Made by a program: the position numbers and the translations under genes. This document shows positions 63,769-64,000 of a stretch of DNA of 64,000 bases, in pieces. Numbering within the stretch: the first letter of the stretch is position 1; every line of letters starts with the position of its first letter. The stretch is from Carnobacterium maltaromaticum DSM 20342 (GTDB lineage: Bacteria > Bacillota > Bacilli > Lactobacillales > Carnobacteriaceae): contig NZ_JQMX01000001.1 of the NCBI RefSeq assembly GCF_000744945.1, positions 2,914,001-2,978,000 of the forward strand, in the 5' to 3' direction. The notes under the pieces were generated by a model. The model had not been told where the DNA came from. It saw only the letters and a program-made list of their open reading frames with translations, and searched no databases.

Positions 63769-64000
63769 ATGACGAAAAAAGCAAACGTTTTATTATTAGC
63801 AAGTCTACTTTTATTCAGTTGCCTTATTTTTCCTATTGGTGCAAAAGCCGAAAGCAACCAACAAGAACCAATCATGATGGCCTATTATCGGACATGGCGC
63901 GATGTAACAATGCCACATGATGCCAATTCTAATCTCCCAGATGCAAATGTTACGGCAATGACAGATATTCCAGAAAATCTTGATATTGTCTCAGTCTTTC
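63769..64000 (+). CDS. Secreted GH18 enzyme, endo-beta-N-acetylglucosaminidase-like (3' end outside window)
   Basis: Only the first 77 codons are present. A clear signal peptide (residues 1-28, basic start, hydrophobic core LLLASLLLFSCLIFP, cleavage after GAKA) is followed by MMAYYRTWRDVTMPHDANSN. That is the first strand of a GH18 barrel as seen in bacterial enzymes that cut the chitobiose core of N-glycans. The catalytic DxxDxDxE lies beyond the window, so activity cannot be checked. AAAAGGAG precedes the ATG. With the mannosidases and GH84 it would supply the outside step of N-glycan use. Confidence 0.75.
   Translation, partial: MTKKANVLLLASLLLFSCLIFPIGAKAESNQQEPIMMAYYRTWRDVTMPHDANSNLPDANVTAMTDIPENLDIVSVF

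Overview
The window reads as chromosomal DNA of a low-GC lactic acid bacterium of the Enterococcaceae/Carnobacteriaceae type (Enterococcus, Vagococcus or Carnobacterium-like). The pointers are a WxL-domain surface protein, an Rgg regulator, many PTS permeases next to GH1 enzymes, frequent TTG/GTG starts with strong AGGAGG sites, an IS1380-family element, and a gene set matching the conserved Enterococcus faecalis EF_0829-EF_0839 cluster. The species cannot be fixed from the sequence alone.

Layout. 1-4.7 kb: the end of a WxL/leucine-rich-repeat surface protein and a secreted tandem-repeat protein. 5.1-9.2 kb: a BcrA-type ABC exporter pair, a TauE/SafE permease and a DadA-like oxidase. 9.3-15 kb: a PTS EIIC plus 6-phospho-beta-glucosidase operon, its GntR regulator, and a cytoplasmic GH84 beta-N-acetylglucosaminidase. 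15.4-19.4 kb: a small secreted protein divergent from an ABC transporter whose permease gene is split by an IS. 19.8-28.8 kb: an alpha-mannoside locus (GntR/LacI-type regulator, GH125, GH38, ROK kinase, GH92). 29-37 kb: potassium transporter Kup, small proteins, an Rgg regulator, a second identical IS, and NADH peroxidase. 37.4-42.2 kb: a second GH1/EIIC operon with a small membrane protein and two regulators (RpiR and GntR type). 42.6-54.6 kb: a PRD regulator followed by a long operon (PRD protein, SFCGS protein, DUF4312, DUF4311, DUF4310, EIIC, small membrane protein, MupG, amidohydrolase, DgaE, DgaF, PfkB kinase). 54.7-60 kb: a two-component system, a 300-base gap dense in DnaA-box-like sites, a metallo-beta-lactamase-fold protein, and a degenerate J-domain membrane protein. 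60-63.4 kb: GNAT-proB-proA. The window ends in the start of a secreted GH18 enzyme of endo-beta-N-acetylglucosaminidase type.

How it fits together. The secreted GH18 enzyme, GH92, GH125, GH38, GH84 and the ROK kinase together look like a route for taking apart high-mannose N-glycans. The GH84 and GH18 genes carry near-identical catabolite-control (cre-like) sites, and the GH125 and GH92 promoters share an operator-like motif. The 42.6-54.6 kb operon probably imports and breaks down an amino-sugar acid or a phosphorylated amino-sugar derivative to pyruvate and glyceraldehyde-3-phosphate. Its SFCGS/DUF4312/DUF4311/DUF4310 module could be a non-canonical transporter.

Most unusual feature: a ~116-base imperfect palindrome, seven full copies and one half copy at five loci. 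It always lies in the sense direction, 13-27 bases before a start codon, alone or in head-to-tail arrays with a ~120-base period. Paired arms change together between copies, which points to a conserved fold, perhaps an RNA leader.
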